Notes under the pieces: generated by a model
Told to the model about the DNA's origin: nothing
What the model saw: the letters and a program-made list of their open reading frames with translations, nothing else
Database searches by the model: none
Shown here: positions 26,899 to 36,000 of the stretch, one piece after another
Layout: every line of letters starts with the position of its first letter
How positions within the stretch are numbered: the stretch's first letter is position 1
Program-made: the position numbers and the translations under genes
Assembly (NCBI GenBank): GCA_905479995.1
Contig: CAJQON010000030.1
Coordinates: 1-64,000 of the forward strand
Origin: an uncultured Flavobacteriales bacterium
GTDB taxonomy: Bacteria; Bacteroidota; Bacteroidia; Flavobacteriales_E; Vicingaceae
Reading direction: 5' to 3'
Length of the DNA stretch: 64,000 nucleotides

Positions 26899-27776
26899 TT
26901 ACTTTTTTTGTTACCAATGACTTTTCCAGGATTACCCACCACAATTTCATTTGGATTTACATCTTTAACAATAACTGCTCCTTGCCCAACAACGGAACCT
27001 TCTCCGATTGAAACTTTTTGACGCACTAAACTACCTATGCCCATAAACACATTTTTCCCAATTATTGATCCACCTCCTGTTACAATTTGGCAAGTCATAA
27101 TAACATTTTTCTTAATAATGCAATTGTGTCCAATATTTACAAATGCGCCAATTTTACAGCCATCTTCAACTATAGTATTATCAAGCGCTGCTCTTCTAAC
27201 TGTAGAGTTTGGACCAATTTCTACATTCTCTCCAATTATAACTCCACCCAATTGTGGAAATTTAATTAATTGATCATTTTCAAGTTCATAGCCCAACCCT
27301 TCTGAACCTATTGAACAAAATGATTTAATGATACAGTTCTTACCTATAACAGATCCTGAATGTATTACAACATTAGGGTAAATTACTGTGCCAGATCCAA
27401 TTTCTACATTTGGACCTATAAAACAATTTTCCGAAATTTCTATGTCACTCCTTTTCTTATAAATTTCAACTTGATTATCTAATGATATAGCTGTTTTACC
27501 TATATAATGCTGAACGACTTTAGAAAAAATTAATCTTGGAGAATCTTTGGTTAAAAGATAAGTAACCGATTCATTTGTATTAGATGCAAGATAATCTTGA
27601 GTTGAACATATTAAAGCTCCTTGTTCAACCTTTTCAATGTTCTCAGCAGATCTTGCCCACATCAAAACTTTAGACCCTTGATTATTAATTGAAGCAGCTT
27701 TAGATATAATTTTAGATTTATCTCCTTTGAGATCAAGGTCAAACAAATCACATATATCTTTCACATCAATCTTCAT
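26895..27776 (-). CDS. LpxD-like left-handed beta-helix N-acyltransferase
   Basis: About 293 residues. The N-terminal ~100 residues resemble the uridine-binding domain of LpxD. From about 105 there are many hexapeptide repeats (IGPNVEIGSGTVIYPNVVIH, IGENVEIGPNSTVRRA, IGAFVNIGHNCIIKKN), ending in the VVGNPGKVIG cap. The catalytic-type His is in NIGHNC. Such proteins in glycan loci acylate amino sugars on nucleotide carriers. With the WbpG/HisHF set nearby, acylation of a modified amino sugar is plausible, but lipid A LpxD itself is less likely in this context. ATG 27776 is chosen over TTG 27788. Confidence 0.83.
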   Translation of the reverse strand: MKIDVKDICDLFDLDLKGDKSKIISKAASINNQGSKVLMWARSAENIEKVEQGALICSTQDYLASNTNESVTYLLTKDSPRLIFSKVVQHYIGKTAISLDNQVEIYKKRSDIEISENCFIGPNVEIGSGTVIYPNVVIHSGSVIGKNCIIKSFCSIGSEGLGYELENDQLIKFPQLGGVIIGENVEIGPNSTVRRAALDNTIVEDGCKIGAFVNIGHNCIIKKNVIMTCQIVTGGGSIIGKNVFMGIGSLVRQKVSIGEGSVVGQGAVIVKDVNPNEIVVGNPGKVIGNKKSN

Positions 27777-27784
27777 AGACAAAT

Positions 27785-28255
27785 TCAACCTCCATTTTTC
27801 TTGAAAAATTTAGCTGGAGAACCATACCAAATTTCATTTGATGGAATATTAGATCTTACCTGAGAACAGGCTCCAATTATTGAATTGTCTCCTATTCTAA
27901 ACCCAGGCATCAAAGTAACATTAGCACCTATTAATACATTACTCCCAATTCCTTTTACTGATTTAATATTACCATCCTTTAAATTTGGTGTGTCAGTTAA
28001 AACAAAACTATACTTTATCGTGGTATTTTCTCCAACAATTGCATTTGCCGAAATTGTACATCGACTTCCCATTGTTGTGTTTTTCCCAATAACTACATTT
28101 TCCCTAATTTCACAATACGCTGTAAATTTACAGCCATCGCCAATATTAGCTCCTTTTCTTACTATACAGAAAGGTCCAATAGAAACATTTTCACCAATTA
28201 CCACATCTTCTTCAATGTAAGCTAATGGATGGATTTTTGCACTTTTACTAATCAT
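27785..28255 (-). CDS. Hexapeptide-repeat acyltransferase (WbpD-like O/N-acetyltransferase)
   Basis: 156 residues of nearly uninterrupted left-handed beta-helix repeats (IGENVSIGPFCIVRKGANIG, IGKNTTMGSRCTIS, IGANVTLMPGFRIGDNSIIG), with YGSPAKFF as C-terminal cap. Size and cap fit the WbpD/WlbB-type acetyltransferases that use acetyl-CoA on UDP-3-amino sugars. It lies between the PIG-L deacetylase and the LpxD-like gene (5 and 8 bp away), so one transcript is likely. The exact acceptor is unknown, and no aminotransferase gene that would provide a 3-amino sugar is in the window. Confidence 0.82.
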   Translation of the reverse strand: MISKSAKIHPLAYIEEDVVIGENVSIGPFCIVRKGANIGDGCKFTAYCEIRENVVIGKNTTMGSRCTISANAIVGENTTIKYSFVLTDTPNLKDGNIKSVKGIGSNVLIGANVTLMPGFRIGDNSIIGACSQVRSNIPSNEIWYGSPAKFFKKNGG

Positions 28256-28260
28256 CTATT

Positions 28261-28896
28261 TTATTCTATAATCCATCTTATTACTTCAAAAGCTTCAGCA
28301 TATTTAACCCCAATTTGAAGTCCACGAACTGAGGCTAATGATTTTACAAAGCTTTCATTTAAATACTCTCTTTTAGATTGAGATTTGTATTCCATTAAAG
28401 CGTCTACTTTTAACTGAATGTGGGATTCATCAAGAATAATAAAACTCCTAGTATTAAAGGTTACATTATTCCAAGGCATCTCATAACCTAGTATAGATGA
28501 GTTTTTATAAGCCCTCAATCCTTCTTCAGAAATTGTTTGATGATCCTGATGAATATCAGATGGACTAGGAACAAAAACTAAATCAGGGTTTAGCCTACTC
28601 CTTAAGACTATCATATCTTCTAAAATTTCTTGCCTATTTCTAGGGAAATCTCTAACGTCATAGTCCAACAAAATCAGGTTTTCTGGTTTAATTCCAAGCA
28701 CTTGAGTTGCCTTTTTAACTTCTTTTTTTAAAATGTCTGGATCTTCACCTTTTGGCAGTGATCTTCGACATGATGAAAAGGCGACATAAAAAACTTCGTT
28801 ATGTTTATTTAACTTTGCAATTGCTCCTCCACACCCCAACTCACCATCATCAGTATGAGGTGCTAAAACTAAAATTTTTTGATTAACTATATCCAT
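28261..28896 (-). CDS. PIG-L/LmbE family deacetylase
   Basis: Zn-dependent N-deacetylase-like protein of 211 residues. The metal motif is APHTDDGELGCGG near residues 12-24, a common variant of PHPDDE, and the second histidine motif is DIHQDHQ near 118. VFVPSPSD and FVAFSS-like segments complete the fold. Members remove acetyl groups from GlcNAc-type sugars, so it may provide a free amino group for one of the acyltransferases encoded just downstream. No signal peptide, so cytosolic. Confidence 0.88.
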   Translation of the reverse strand: MDIVNQKILVLAPHTDDGELGCGGAIAKLNKHNEVFYVAFSSCRRSLPKGEDPDILKKEVKKATQVLGIKPENLILLDYDVRDFPRNRQEILEDMIVLRSRLNPDLVFVPSPSDIHQDHQTISEEGLRAYKNSSILGYEMPWNNVTFNTRSFIILDESHIQLKVDALMEYKSQSKREYLNESFVKSLASVRGLQIGVKYAEAFEVIRWIIE

Positions 28897-28923
28897 TGAT
28901 ATTTCAAATTAATAAAGCCCAAA

Positions 28924-30051
28924 TTAAGCTTTTATTTTTAAAATTTTATACTTTATTATTCGGTACGGCTTACTATATCGTATATATAAATTTTGAATAG
29001 ACTTATATGCTAAATGCGACACAGGCTGGGCATTAACCATTTGATTAAACGCTGCTGGTGATAAATTTAATTTTTTAATAATGAATGTGATTAACTCCTT
29101 TTCATCTGCTTCTTTTAAAATAGGTTTTTCCAATTCTTTAAGGGCATGTTCTCGAGAAATTTGCTCGGAACAAATTAATGTTGACAAATGCGATCTCCTT
29201 TTATCTATATTGAATTTATAAGGCAAAAGATAGCCTTGGTAAAATTTTGTAAACAAAGATTCAAAATGCTTCCCACCATAATCTTCCCATTTCATTTTTT
29301 TGGAAATAATTTCTTTTACTTCAGCCTTATTATACTCAACATAGTTAAGAATTGACACTGAAGTTATACCCTTGATTTTTGTAAAATAAAATCGTTTTAT
29401 ATACCCTAGTGTTGGAAAAGTTTTGAGCTTAATACTTCCAAATTTACTGTGAATAGATCGAAGATTAATAAGATCATTCTTATCATGCGTCCAACAAGCT
29501 GGAATTGCTCCTTCAGTAGTAACATTTGTCCCGTTTAAAATATATTTAATTCCAAACTTATTAGCCACCTTAAACAATATAGCTGCAATCGCATGATCTG
29601 TAGGAATTTCAGCATCAACAACAGATGCTTTTAAATAAGACAACTGCAAATCCCTAAACTCCTCCCAGTCAATAACATAAGTGTGCAAATCAATTCCCTG
29701 AAGCTCTAATCCCCTTTTAATATTAAGGGTTGCTGTATCAGAATTCCAACCATTGTCTAAGTGAACCGCTAAAGGCCTTAAACCCAACTCCCTAACCAAG
29801 TAAGCCACATAAGTACTATCAACTCCTCCACTAACACCTATAATACAATCATACTTTTTTGAAACTCCACTCTTCTTAATCTTATTTACCAAGGGAACTA
29901 ATTGATCTTCTCCTTTTTTTAAATAGGTTAATCCTGATTGCAAAACCTCATCATAGGTTTGGCAATGATTACATAATCCTTCATCATTAAATTTAATAAA
30001 AGGATCGTTCTTTAAATCTAAAACACACCTTACACACTCCTCTCTACCCAT
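28924..30051 (-). CDS. N-acetyl sugar amidotransferase (WbpG/PseA-like)
   Basis: 375 residues; a second copy of the amidotransferase found as residues 1-375 of the 22241-24181 fusion, here without a methyltransferase. Features: CVRCVLDLKNDP and GLCNHC (Zn-knuckle-like), PP-loop IGVSGGVDS, DNGWNSDTATLNI, VIDWEEFRDLQ, and the conserved GGKHFESLFTKFYQ. The ATP-PPase type chemistry adenylates the acetamido carbonyl, and ammonia then makes an acetamidino group. One HisH/HisF pair in the locus may serve both copies. It is 27 bp from the next gene on the same strand. Confidence 0.9.
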   Translation of the reverse strand: MGREECVRCVLDLKNDPFIKFNDEGLCNHCQTYDEVLQSGLTYLKKGEDQLVPLVNKIKKSGVSKKYDCIIGVSGGVDSTYVAYLVRELGLRPLAVHLDNGWNSDTATLNIKRGLELQGIDLHTYVIDWEEFRDLQLSYLKASVVDAEIPTDHAIAAILFKVANKFGIKYILNGTNVTTEGAIPACWTHDKNDLINLRSIHSKFGSIKLKTFPTLGYIKRFYFTKIKGITSVSILNYVEYNKAEVKEIISKKMKWEDYGGKHFESLFTKFYQGYLLPYKFNIDKRRSHLSTLICSEQISREHALKELEKPILKEADEKELITFIIKKLNLSPAAFNQMVNAQPVSHLAYKSIQNLYIRYSKPYRIIKYKILKIKA

Positions 30052-30071
30052 AATATAAAATCTAAAACAAA

Positions 30072-31217
30072 CTACTTCTTCAACATTCTTTTATATGCAT
30101 TAATATAAATGATTTCTTCTGTTTCCCACGACTCCATTAATGGATTCTCAGACATTCTTTGCTTTGTCAAATCTACTATATTTTTATCTATTTTTTCAAT
30201 AGCATTCAAGAGAGCTCCCGCGTTTGGTTCAACTAGCCAACCGCATTTTTTTTCATTTACTACTCCTGATAAGTCTGGAAAATTTGATGAAATTATTGGC
30301 ACTCCCGCCAAAATGTATTCAAACAATTTATTTGGCAAACAATAATAATGACTTAAACACGAATTTTCAACCAAGCATAACCCCACATCGGCAGACCTTG
30401 TCAACCCTATTACCTCACTAGGTTCAACAGGTTTTTTATAATGTATGTTTTTATACTCTTTTGCATATTCTTTTATTTTCAAATCATAATCACCAAAACC
30501 AACAAATACTACATGGTTTGATGTTGATGATTTTGAAAAACATTCTAAAATGACTTCAACACCTCTATTTTTGAGTAAAGCACCTAAATAAATATACAAC
30601 ACATCATTATCAGGAATACCTAAACTCTCTTTGAGATTAAATTGATGTGACTCAACATTAAACAATGATTCCTTTGGAAGGTTTCTTAAAAGAGTAATTG
30701 AATTTCCCTTATATTTATTTTCATACCATTCTAAAATAGATGGACTAACAACCAACACTTCATCGGCAAATCTAATTAAAAACCACTCTATAAATTTAAG
30801 GTAGAGGTTCACTATTCCTTTTGATCCATTTCGCTCTGTTTCCAGCTCATGTGCATCATAAATCAATTTACTTTTTTTTCTCCATTTTAAAAAAACGCCA
30901 ATTACTAGTTCATTTATACCATGACACTGAACAACTGATATCTTCTCCTTTTTTACTCGTTTCCATATTTCAACATACCATTCTAAATAAAAACATATCG
31001 ATTTTAAAAAAGGTAGTTTATGGTAAAAACTAACCTTCAATCTCTCAACTCTAACTTCTTTAGAAATATCTGTAAATTGAGCTACATTAGGTGCCTGAAT
31101 ACCTAACATTAATATCTTATCAAACCAAAGGTAGTCTTCTATTGATTTAGATTCTTTTCGAGATCTGGAATCCCTAACTAATGGAGCTGAGTACAAATGA
31201 AGATTAATGCCTTTCAT
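30072..31217 (-). CDS. Glycosyltransferase, GT4 family
   Basis: 381 residues with a GT-B fold. KLIYDAHELETERNG lies in the N-terminal domain. The C-terminal domain has DVLYIYLGALLKNRGVEVIL, and PNKLFEYILAGVPIISSNFP, the donor-site EX7E-like region. It strongly resembles in pattern the enzyme at 37096-38190 (FDSHEYFTEV, YQGAINVNRGIEFMV, ALPNKLFNYIQSGVPVLAS). ATG start with 12 bp to the upstream gene, so the same operon. Specificity unknown. Confidence 0.88.
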   Translation of the reverse strand: MKGINLHLYSAPLVRDSRSRKESKSIEDYLWFDKILMLGIQAPNVAQFTDISKEVRVERLKVSFYHKLPFLKSICFYLEWYVEIWKRVKKEKISVVQCHGINELVIGVFLKWRKKSKLIYDAHELETERNGSKGIVNLYLKFIEWFLIRFADEVLVVSPSILEWYENKYKGNSITLLRNLPKESLFNVESHQFNLKESLGIPDNDVLYIYLGALLKNRGVEVILECFSKSSTSNHVVFVGFGDYDLKIKEYAKEYKNIHYKKPVEPSEVIGLTRSADVGLCLVENSCLSHYYCLPNKLFEYILAGVPIISSNFPDLSGVVNEKKCGWLVEPNAGALLNAIEKIDKNIVDLTKQRMSENPLMESWETEEIIYINAYKRMLKK

Positions 31218-31229
31218 GCAGTTTCAATT

Positions 31230-32363
31230 TTATATCTGCAAAAATAAAAAATAGTTACCCATATTTGCTTTAAATGAATAGTTTTCAGCTATTCTCTGAT
31301 AAGCTCTTTTTCCTATTGTTTCAAATTCACCTTTGTTATCTATTGCTTTAACAAACGTATCATACCAATCTCCCTTTTCAGGTGAAACAATATAACTGCA
31401 TAATTCATTTTTAATTATTTCTTTATTAGCAGTAATACCCGAAGCAACACTTACTATTCCCATCCCCATATATTGTATAAGCTTAAAACCACACTTCCCT
31501 TTAGCCACTTCGGTATTGTTTAGCGGCATTAAACCAATGTCAATTTTCATTAAACTCTCCTTTTCCCTCTCATAACTCCAAGTCAAATTTTCTATTGGAA
31601 AATCAACTTGAGGATTAAATTTCTTTCCACTAATTACAATTAATTTTATAGGATACAACTTACTTAACTTATTCAAATCTGGAACTATCTTTTCTAACAA
31701 TTGTAAATTATCATTTGAACCAATCCACCCAAAAGCTATTGCTTTATTACTAATTAAACTATAGTCTTTTCGAGGGAAATTATCATAATCAACACAAGTA
31801 GGAATAACCAATATCGAGTTTTCTAATAATGTAGAATTTTCTATTTGAACACACTCTTTTAAATAATTACTTCCAACTACAAATCTTTCATACAACCTCA
31901 AAGAGTCTTTAAACTTGTTTCCGTTCTCCAACATTATTTTACCATAAATACTTGTAATTATTTTTGGCTGATTTTTAGCTGCAGCAATGTCATCGTCAAA
32001 ATCTAAAATAACATTTGGGTGTATCGTTAAAAGCAACTTATCTAAAAACAAATTACCATAATCATTATAATGCAATAACTCTCTTCGAACAATTACGGTT
32101 TCAAATTTTAAGGAAAAAACAACTTGAAATGTCCGCACAAATAATCCACGAACAAAAAACCAAAACATATCTGATGCTAATAACTTTTCAAATTTTTGCT
32201 TGGACTTTATAGTAGTCCAAACAACAGCATTAAAATCATTTTCATTAAAAATATCAGCCCACTTTTTTGCTCTATATTGATACCCAGCATTTTCAATAGG
32301 AAAATTTTCAAAAAACAGTACTGATTTCTTAGCCTGTAGAGGCCATTTTTTGATTTGAATCAA
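31230..32363 (-). CDS. Glycosyltransferase, GT4-like; first gene of the minus-strand glycan operon
   Basis: 377 residues. Key segments are ILDFDDDIAAAKN, AFGWIGSNDNLQLLEKI, IDIGLMPLNNTEVAKGKCGF and KLIQYMGMGIVSVASG, matching the enzyme at 14417-15496 in order and spacing. The best start available is TTG 32363; there is no ATG before the conserved FFENFPIENAGYQYR. It is divergent from the ABC exporter genes, with about 209 bp between. Acceptor and sugar not known. Confidence 0.83.
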   Translation of the reverse strand: MIQIKKWPLQAKKSVLFFENFPIENAGYQYRAKKWADIFNENDFNAVVWTTIKSKQKFEKLLASDMFWFFVRGLFVRTFQVVFSLKFETVIVRRELLHYNDYGNLFLDKLLLTIHPNVILDFDDDIAAAKNQPKIITSIYGKIMLENGNKFKDSLRLYERFVVGSNYLKECVQIENSTLLENSILVIPTCVDYDNFPRKDYSLISNKAIAFGWIGSNDNLQLLEKIVPDLNKLSKLYPIKLIVISGKKFNPQVDFPIENLTWSYEREKESLMKIDIGLMPLNNTEVAKGKCGFKLIQYMGMGIVSVASGITANKEIIKNELCSYIVSPEKGDWYDTFVKAIDNKGEFETIGKRAYQRIAENYSFKANMGNYFLFLQI

Positions 32364-32534
32364 TACAAAGAAAATTGTAAGAAATCGAACCCAAAAATAA
32401 ATTGAGTAAAATATTAGTGAAAATAATATGGATTTTATTCGAGAAATATATGGTAGTTCTTTAATCCTAGCAAAAGTAAAGAAAGAATTACGAAGTATTC
32501 ATTAAGCTTAATTATTTCCATGCTAAATTATTTG

Positions 32535-32542
32535 TAATTTTG
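32535..32542 (+). promoter_or_regulatory. Predicted -7 element for the ABC exporter operon
   Basis: TAATTTTG followed by C fits TAnnTTTGC, about 30 bp before ATG 32573. No clear -33 TTTG at 19-21 bp. Confidence 0.35.
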
Positions 32543-32572
32543 CTAAAAGTCACATCTAGGGTAGTAGTAAAA

Positions 32573-33406
32573 ATGAATAAAAACAAGCTTATAATAGAGC
32601 CTTCCAAAAAGAAACTATCTTTAAACTTAAAAGAACTTTTAAAGTATAAAGATTTATTCCTACTCCTTTCATATAGAGACTACAAAGTAAGGTATGCACA
32701 AACTTTTATGGGGTTTTCTTGGGCATTTATTCAGCCTTTTATAACGCTATTAATTTTCACCTTGGTTTTTGGCAAAGCAGCTAAAGTTGATACGGGATCA
32801 GTGCCCTACCCATTATTTGCCATATGTGGAATGTCTGCTTGGTCATTTTTCTCGTATGTCCTAACAAATTCAGGTTCTTCTATTATTGGAGCACAGCAAA
32901 TGCTAAAAAAAATATATTTCCCCCGATTAATTATTCCTTTTTCTAAAGCTATTGTTGGATTTGTTGACTTTGGTATAACACTAGTATTTATAATTTTATT
33001 ATGTCTATACTATGGCTTTATACCATCCTCAAACCTTATTTTTCTTCCAGTTTTTATAATAATGACTATTATTTCATCATTAGCTGCCGGCATATGGATG
33101 AGTGCTTTAACTGTCAGATTTAGAGATTTTCAACATGTTATACCCTTCATGGTGCAAATAGGCTTGTATCTGACTCCAATAGGCTATCCGAGTGAATTAA
33201 TAGTGAAAAATATGTCTGACTGGATGTCTGCAATCTATTTTTTAAATCCAATGGCAGGAGTAGTTGAAGGATTTCGATGGTCAATACTTGGTGGTGCTCC
33301 ACCAAATGATATGATGTACATTTCTTTTATGGTGATCATAATCATCTTTATTAGTGGATTATTTTATTTTAAGAAAGTTGAAAAAGTAATGGCCGATATT
33401 ATCTAG
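32573..33406 (+). CDS. wzm: ABC-2 polysaccharide exporter permease (Wzm-like)
   Basis: 277 residues with an amphipathic N terminus (LLSYRDYKVRYAQTFMGFSW, typical of Wzm/TagG/KpsM permeases) and six predicted membrane helices (for example FITLLIFTLVFGKA, IFIILLCLYYGF, VIIIIFISGLFYF). It forms a dimeric inner-membrane channel that moves a lipid-linked polysaccharide to the periplasm with the ATPase encoded 1 bp downstream. The annotated start is ATG 32573; the longer TTG frame (32540) overlaps the promoter box. The TagG/Wzm class motif IYFLNPMAGVVEGFRW is clear near the end. Confidence 0.93.
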   Translation: MNKNKLIIEPSKKKLSLNLKELLKYKDLFLLLSYRDYKVRYAQTFMGFSWAFIQPFITLLIFTLVFGKAAKVDTGSVPYPLFAICGMSAWSFFSYVLTNSGSSIIGAQQMLKKIYFPRLIIPFSKAIVGFVDFGITLVFIILLCLYYGFIPSSNLIFLPVFIIMTIISSLAAGIWMSALTVRFRDFQHVIPFMVQIGLYLTPIGYPSELIVKNMSDWMSAIYFLNPMAGVVEGFRWSILGGAPPNDMMYISFMVIIIIFISGLFYFKKVEKVMADII

Positions 33407-33407
33407 T

Positions 33408-34637
33408 ATGAAAAAGGAAACCTCCATAAAAGTTAAAAATGTTTCAAAAAAATATGTTCTTGGATCTAAAAAAGATGGAAGCTTAAGGGGAACTTTTTCA
33501 AATCTATTTAAAAAATCTAACAAGATTGACAAACAAGAATTTATGGCCCTCGATGATGTTTCTTTTGAGATTAAAGAAGGTACAGCGCTAGGTATAATTG
33601 GAGCAAATGGAGCAGGAAAGTCAACACTTTTAAAAGTATTATCGAGAATTACTGAACCTTCAAATGGCCGTATAGAAATTACAGGAAGGGTAGCTTCCTT
33701 ACTAGAAGTTGGAACTGGGTTTCACCCGGAATTAACTGGTCGCGAAAACATTTTTTTAAACGGCACCATTTTAGGTATGAGCCGCAAAGAGGTAAAATCA
33801 AAATTTGATGAGATTGTAGAGTTTAGTGGCGTGGGGAAATTTATTGACTCGCCAGTTAAACATTACAGTTCTGGTATGTATGTTAGGTTAGCCTTTGCAG
33901 TTGCAGCCCATCTTGAACCTGAAATATTAATTATTGACGAAGTCTTAGCCGTTGGCGATGCTGAGTTTCAACGAAAGTGCTTAGGTAAGATGAAAGACGT
34001 AAGTCAAAACAAAGGAAGAACTGTAATTTTTGTGAGCCATGATATGGGTGCAATTAAGCAACTTTGTAGTGAAGCAATATTACTGGAAAATGGAAAAATT
34101 GCTAAACATGGTACGGTACAAGAATGTATAGGACATTACACTACAACCTTTAACTCAATCTCTGAATCTAAGGGAAAAACGCATATCGGCAATGGGAGTA
34201 TCTTGATTAATTCGGTTAAGTTACTTGATGAAGAAAATAATGAAACGACATTTTCTACTGCAGGTGGAACATTAAAATTCTTAGTTGATTATGCGTGTAT
34301 AACTAAAGTTGAATCAGTGATATTTAAAATCGAAATATTTAATGCATTAACAAATTCCATTGTTTTTGTTTGCAATAATTTCCATAGTAGTAAACCATTT
34401 AGCTCCTTAAAAAAGTCTGGTAAAGTAATGTGTGAAATTCCTAATTTACCTCTTAATTCAGGTCAGTTTTATATTAATATTCAATGTTTAAATAATTTTG
34501 AAATAGCCTATGAAACGAATAACTATATGAATTTTGAAGTATTTAAAGGTGATTTTTTTGGAACTGGAAACTTACCAAACCCTTCAAAAGGCTTGTTAGT
34601 AAATCACAATTGGCAAGAAATTGAATCTGATGAATAA
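33408..34637 (+). CDS. wzt: ABC exporter ATPase with C-terminal cargo-binding domain (Wzt-like)
   Basis: 409 residues. Residues 1-245 are the ATPase: Walker A GANGAGKST, signature YSSGMYVRLAF, Walker B LIIDEVLAVGD and switch His in FVSHDMG. Residues about 255-409 form a beta-rich Wzt C-terminal domain, which in characterised systems recognises the modified end of the finished polysaccharide. Its presence suggests a glycan with a specific non-reducing-end modification, which could be made by the sulfotransferase encoded next (8-bp overlap) or the methyltransferase in the fusion. The partner permease is the preceding gene. Confidence 0.93.
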   Translation: MKKETSIKVKNVSKKYVLGSKKDGSLRGTFSNLFKKSNKIDKQEFMALDDVSFEIKEGTALGIIGANGAGKSTLLKVLSRITEPSNGRIEITGRVASLLEVGTGFHPELTGRENIFLNGTILGMSRKEVKSKFDEIVEFSGVGKFIDSPVKHYSSGMYVRLAFAVAAHLEPEILIIDEVLAVGDAEFQRKCLGKMKDVSQNKGRTVIFVSHDMGAIKQLCSEAILLENGKIAKHGTVQECIGHYTTTFNSISESKGKTHIGNGSILINSVKLLDEENNETTFSTAGGTLKFLVDYACITKVESVIFKIEIFNALTNSIVFVCNNFHSSKPFSSLKKSGKVMCEIPNLPLNSGQFYINIQCLNNFEIAYETNNYMNFEVFKGDFFGTGNLPNPSKGLLVNHNWQEIESDE

Positions 34638-35421
34638 CCAAATACTTGTAATAATAGGCATGCATCGTTCTGGGACTTCGTTAACCGCTAGTTGGTTAAA
34701 TTCTTGTGGATTAAACATTGGCTCGAATATAAGTGGCAAAGGAACCGGAAACATTAAAGGTCATTTTGAGGATAACGATTTTCTACATTTTCATGAAGAA
34801 ATTTTAGCAGACAATAATTTAAATTATTTAACTGCAATTAACAGTGAAGTCAACATATTAGATCAACATCAACTAAAAGCGAGAAGCATTATTGACTATA
34901 AAAATAAATTAAATAGTCAATGGGGATGGAAAGAGCCAAGAACATGCCTTTTTCTTTCTTCTATTTATAAAGAGATTATACCTAATGCCAAACATTTAAT
35001 CATATTTAGACCTTTTCAAGATGTTGTTGACTCATTATATAGAAGAGATCTTAAAATTCTAAAAAATAAAATTGTCTTTCCTAGAGGGTACAATGAACTT
35101 TTTAAATTTAAAAAACAAAAAAAACAACTAGCCAACTTATATTTAGAGACTTGGATCAGATACAATCAAGATATTCTAGATTATATTTCTTCAATAAACA
35201 AAGAAGATTACCTCTTTATTAGTAATGAAAAATTGATAGAATCTAATCTAGAAATATTCAATCATCTAACAGAAAAATGGAAATTCGATCTTTCCTATTC
35301 TAATATAAATGAGATATTTGAAAGCAGTCTATTCCAAAAAGACACTCTAGATTATAACTTAAATAATGAGTTAGTAAGTTTAGCTGAAGAATTGCAAGAA
35401 AAACTTAAACGATACTTATAG
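34630..35421 (+). CDS. Sulfotransferase family protein
   Basis: About 264 residues. The 5'-phosphosulfate-binding loop is VIIGMHRSGTS at the N terminus, and the 3'-phosphate motif is FRPFQDVVDSLYRRD near residue 130. These identify a PAPS-dependent sulfotransferase fold, probably sulfating a sugar before export. ATG 34630 overlaps the wzt stop by 8 bases (a TTG at 34621 is possible), and rdgB starts directly after its stop. Acceptor unknown; other users of this loop (some kinases) lack the 3'-phosphate motif. Confidence 0.82.
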   Translation: MNNQILVIIGMHRSGTSLTASWLNSCGLNIGSNISGKGTGNIKGHFEDNDFLHFHEEILADNNLNYLTAINSEVNILDQHQLKARSIIDYKNKLNSQWGWKEPRTCLFLSSIYKEIIPNAKHLIIFRPFQDVVDSLYRRDLKILKNKIVFPRGYNELFKFKKQKKQLANLYLETWIRYNQDILDYISSINKEDYLFISNEKLIESNLEIFNHLTEKWKFDLSYSNINEIFESSLFQKDTLDYNLNNELVSLAEELQEKLKRYL

Positions 35422-36000
35422 ATGAAACTAGTTGCAGCAACAAATAACAAAAATAAGATTAAAGAAATAAAGCAACTAATTCCTTCGTCTATTGAACTAT
35501 TAAGCCTTCAAGATATTAATTGTTTGGAAGATATTCCTGAGACTTCTGACACTATTGAGGGAAACGCTATCCAAAAAGCACAATATGTTTATGATAACTA
35601 TGGCAAAAACTGTTTTGCAGATGATACTGGCCTATTAATCGAATCATTAAACAATGAGCCTGGTGTTTATTCGGCACGCTATGCTGGAGAACAAAAAGAT
35701 GCTAACGACAACATGAACTTAGTGTTGGAAAAGCTAAACGAATCATCCAACAGAAAAGCAAAATTTATTACGGTTATTGCATTAATAATTGATGGGAAAA
35801 CAACTTGTTTTGAAGGAATTGTAAATGGGGAAATTACACTATCCAAAAGTGGTAAAGATGGCTTTGGCTATGACCCTATTTTTAAGCCAAATGGTTATGA
35901 CATTACTTTCTCCGAGATGGCTATGGACCAAAAAAACAAGATAAGTCACCGAGGATTAGCCGTAAAAAAGTTGGTTAATTTTTTAGAAAGCGACCTATAG
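35422..36000 (+). CDS. rdgB: Non-canonical purine NTP pyrophosphatase (RdgB/HAM1)
   Basis: Hydrolyses dITP, ITP and XTP to monophosphates to keep deaminated bases out of nucleic acids. 192 residues, full length. Signatures: LVAATNNKNKIKEI at the N terminus, FADDTGLLIESLN (metal-binding acidic loop), PGVYSARYAG, and SHRGLAVKKL at the C terminus. It starts immediately after the sulfotransferase stop and shares the palindromic CTATAG with the convergent ddl stop. Confidence 0.96.
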   Translation: MKLVAATNNKNKIKEIKQLIPSSIELLSLQDINCLEDIPETSDTIEGNAIQKAQYVYDNYGKNCFADDTGLLIESLNNEPGVYSARYAGEQKDANDNMNLVLEKLNESSNRKAKFITVIALIIDGKTTCFEGIVNGEITLSKSGKDGFGYDPIFKPNGYDITFSEMAMDQKNKISHRGLAVKKLVNFLESDL

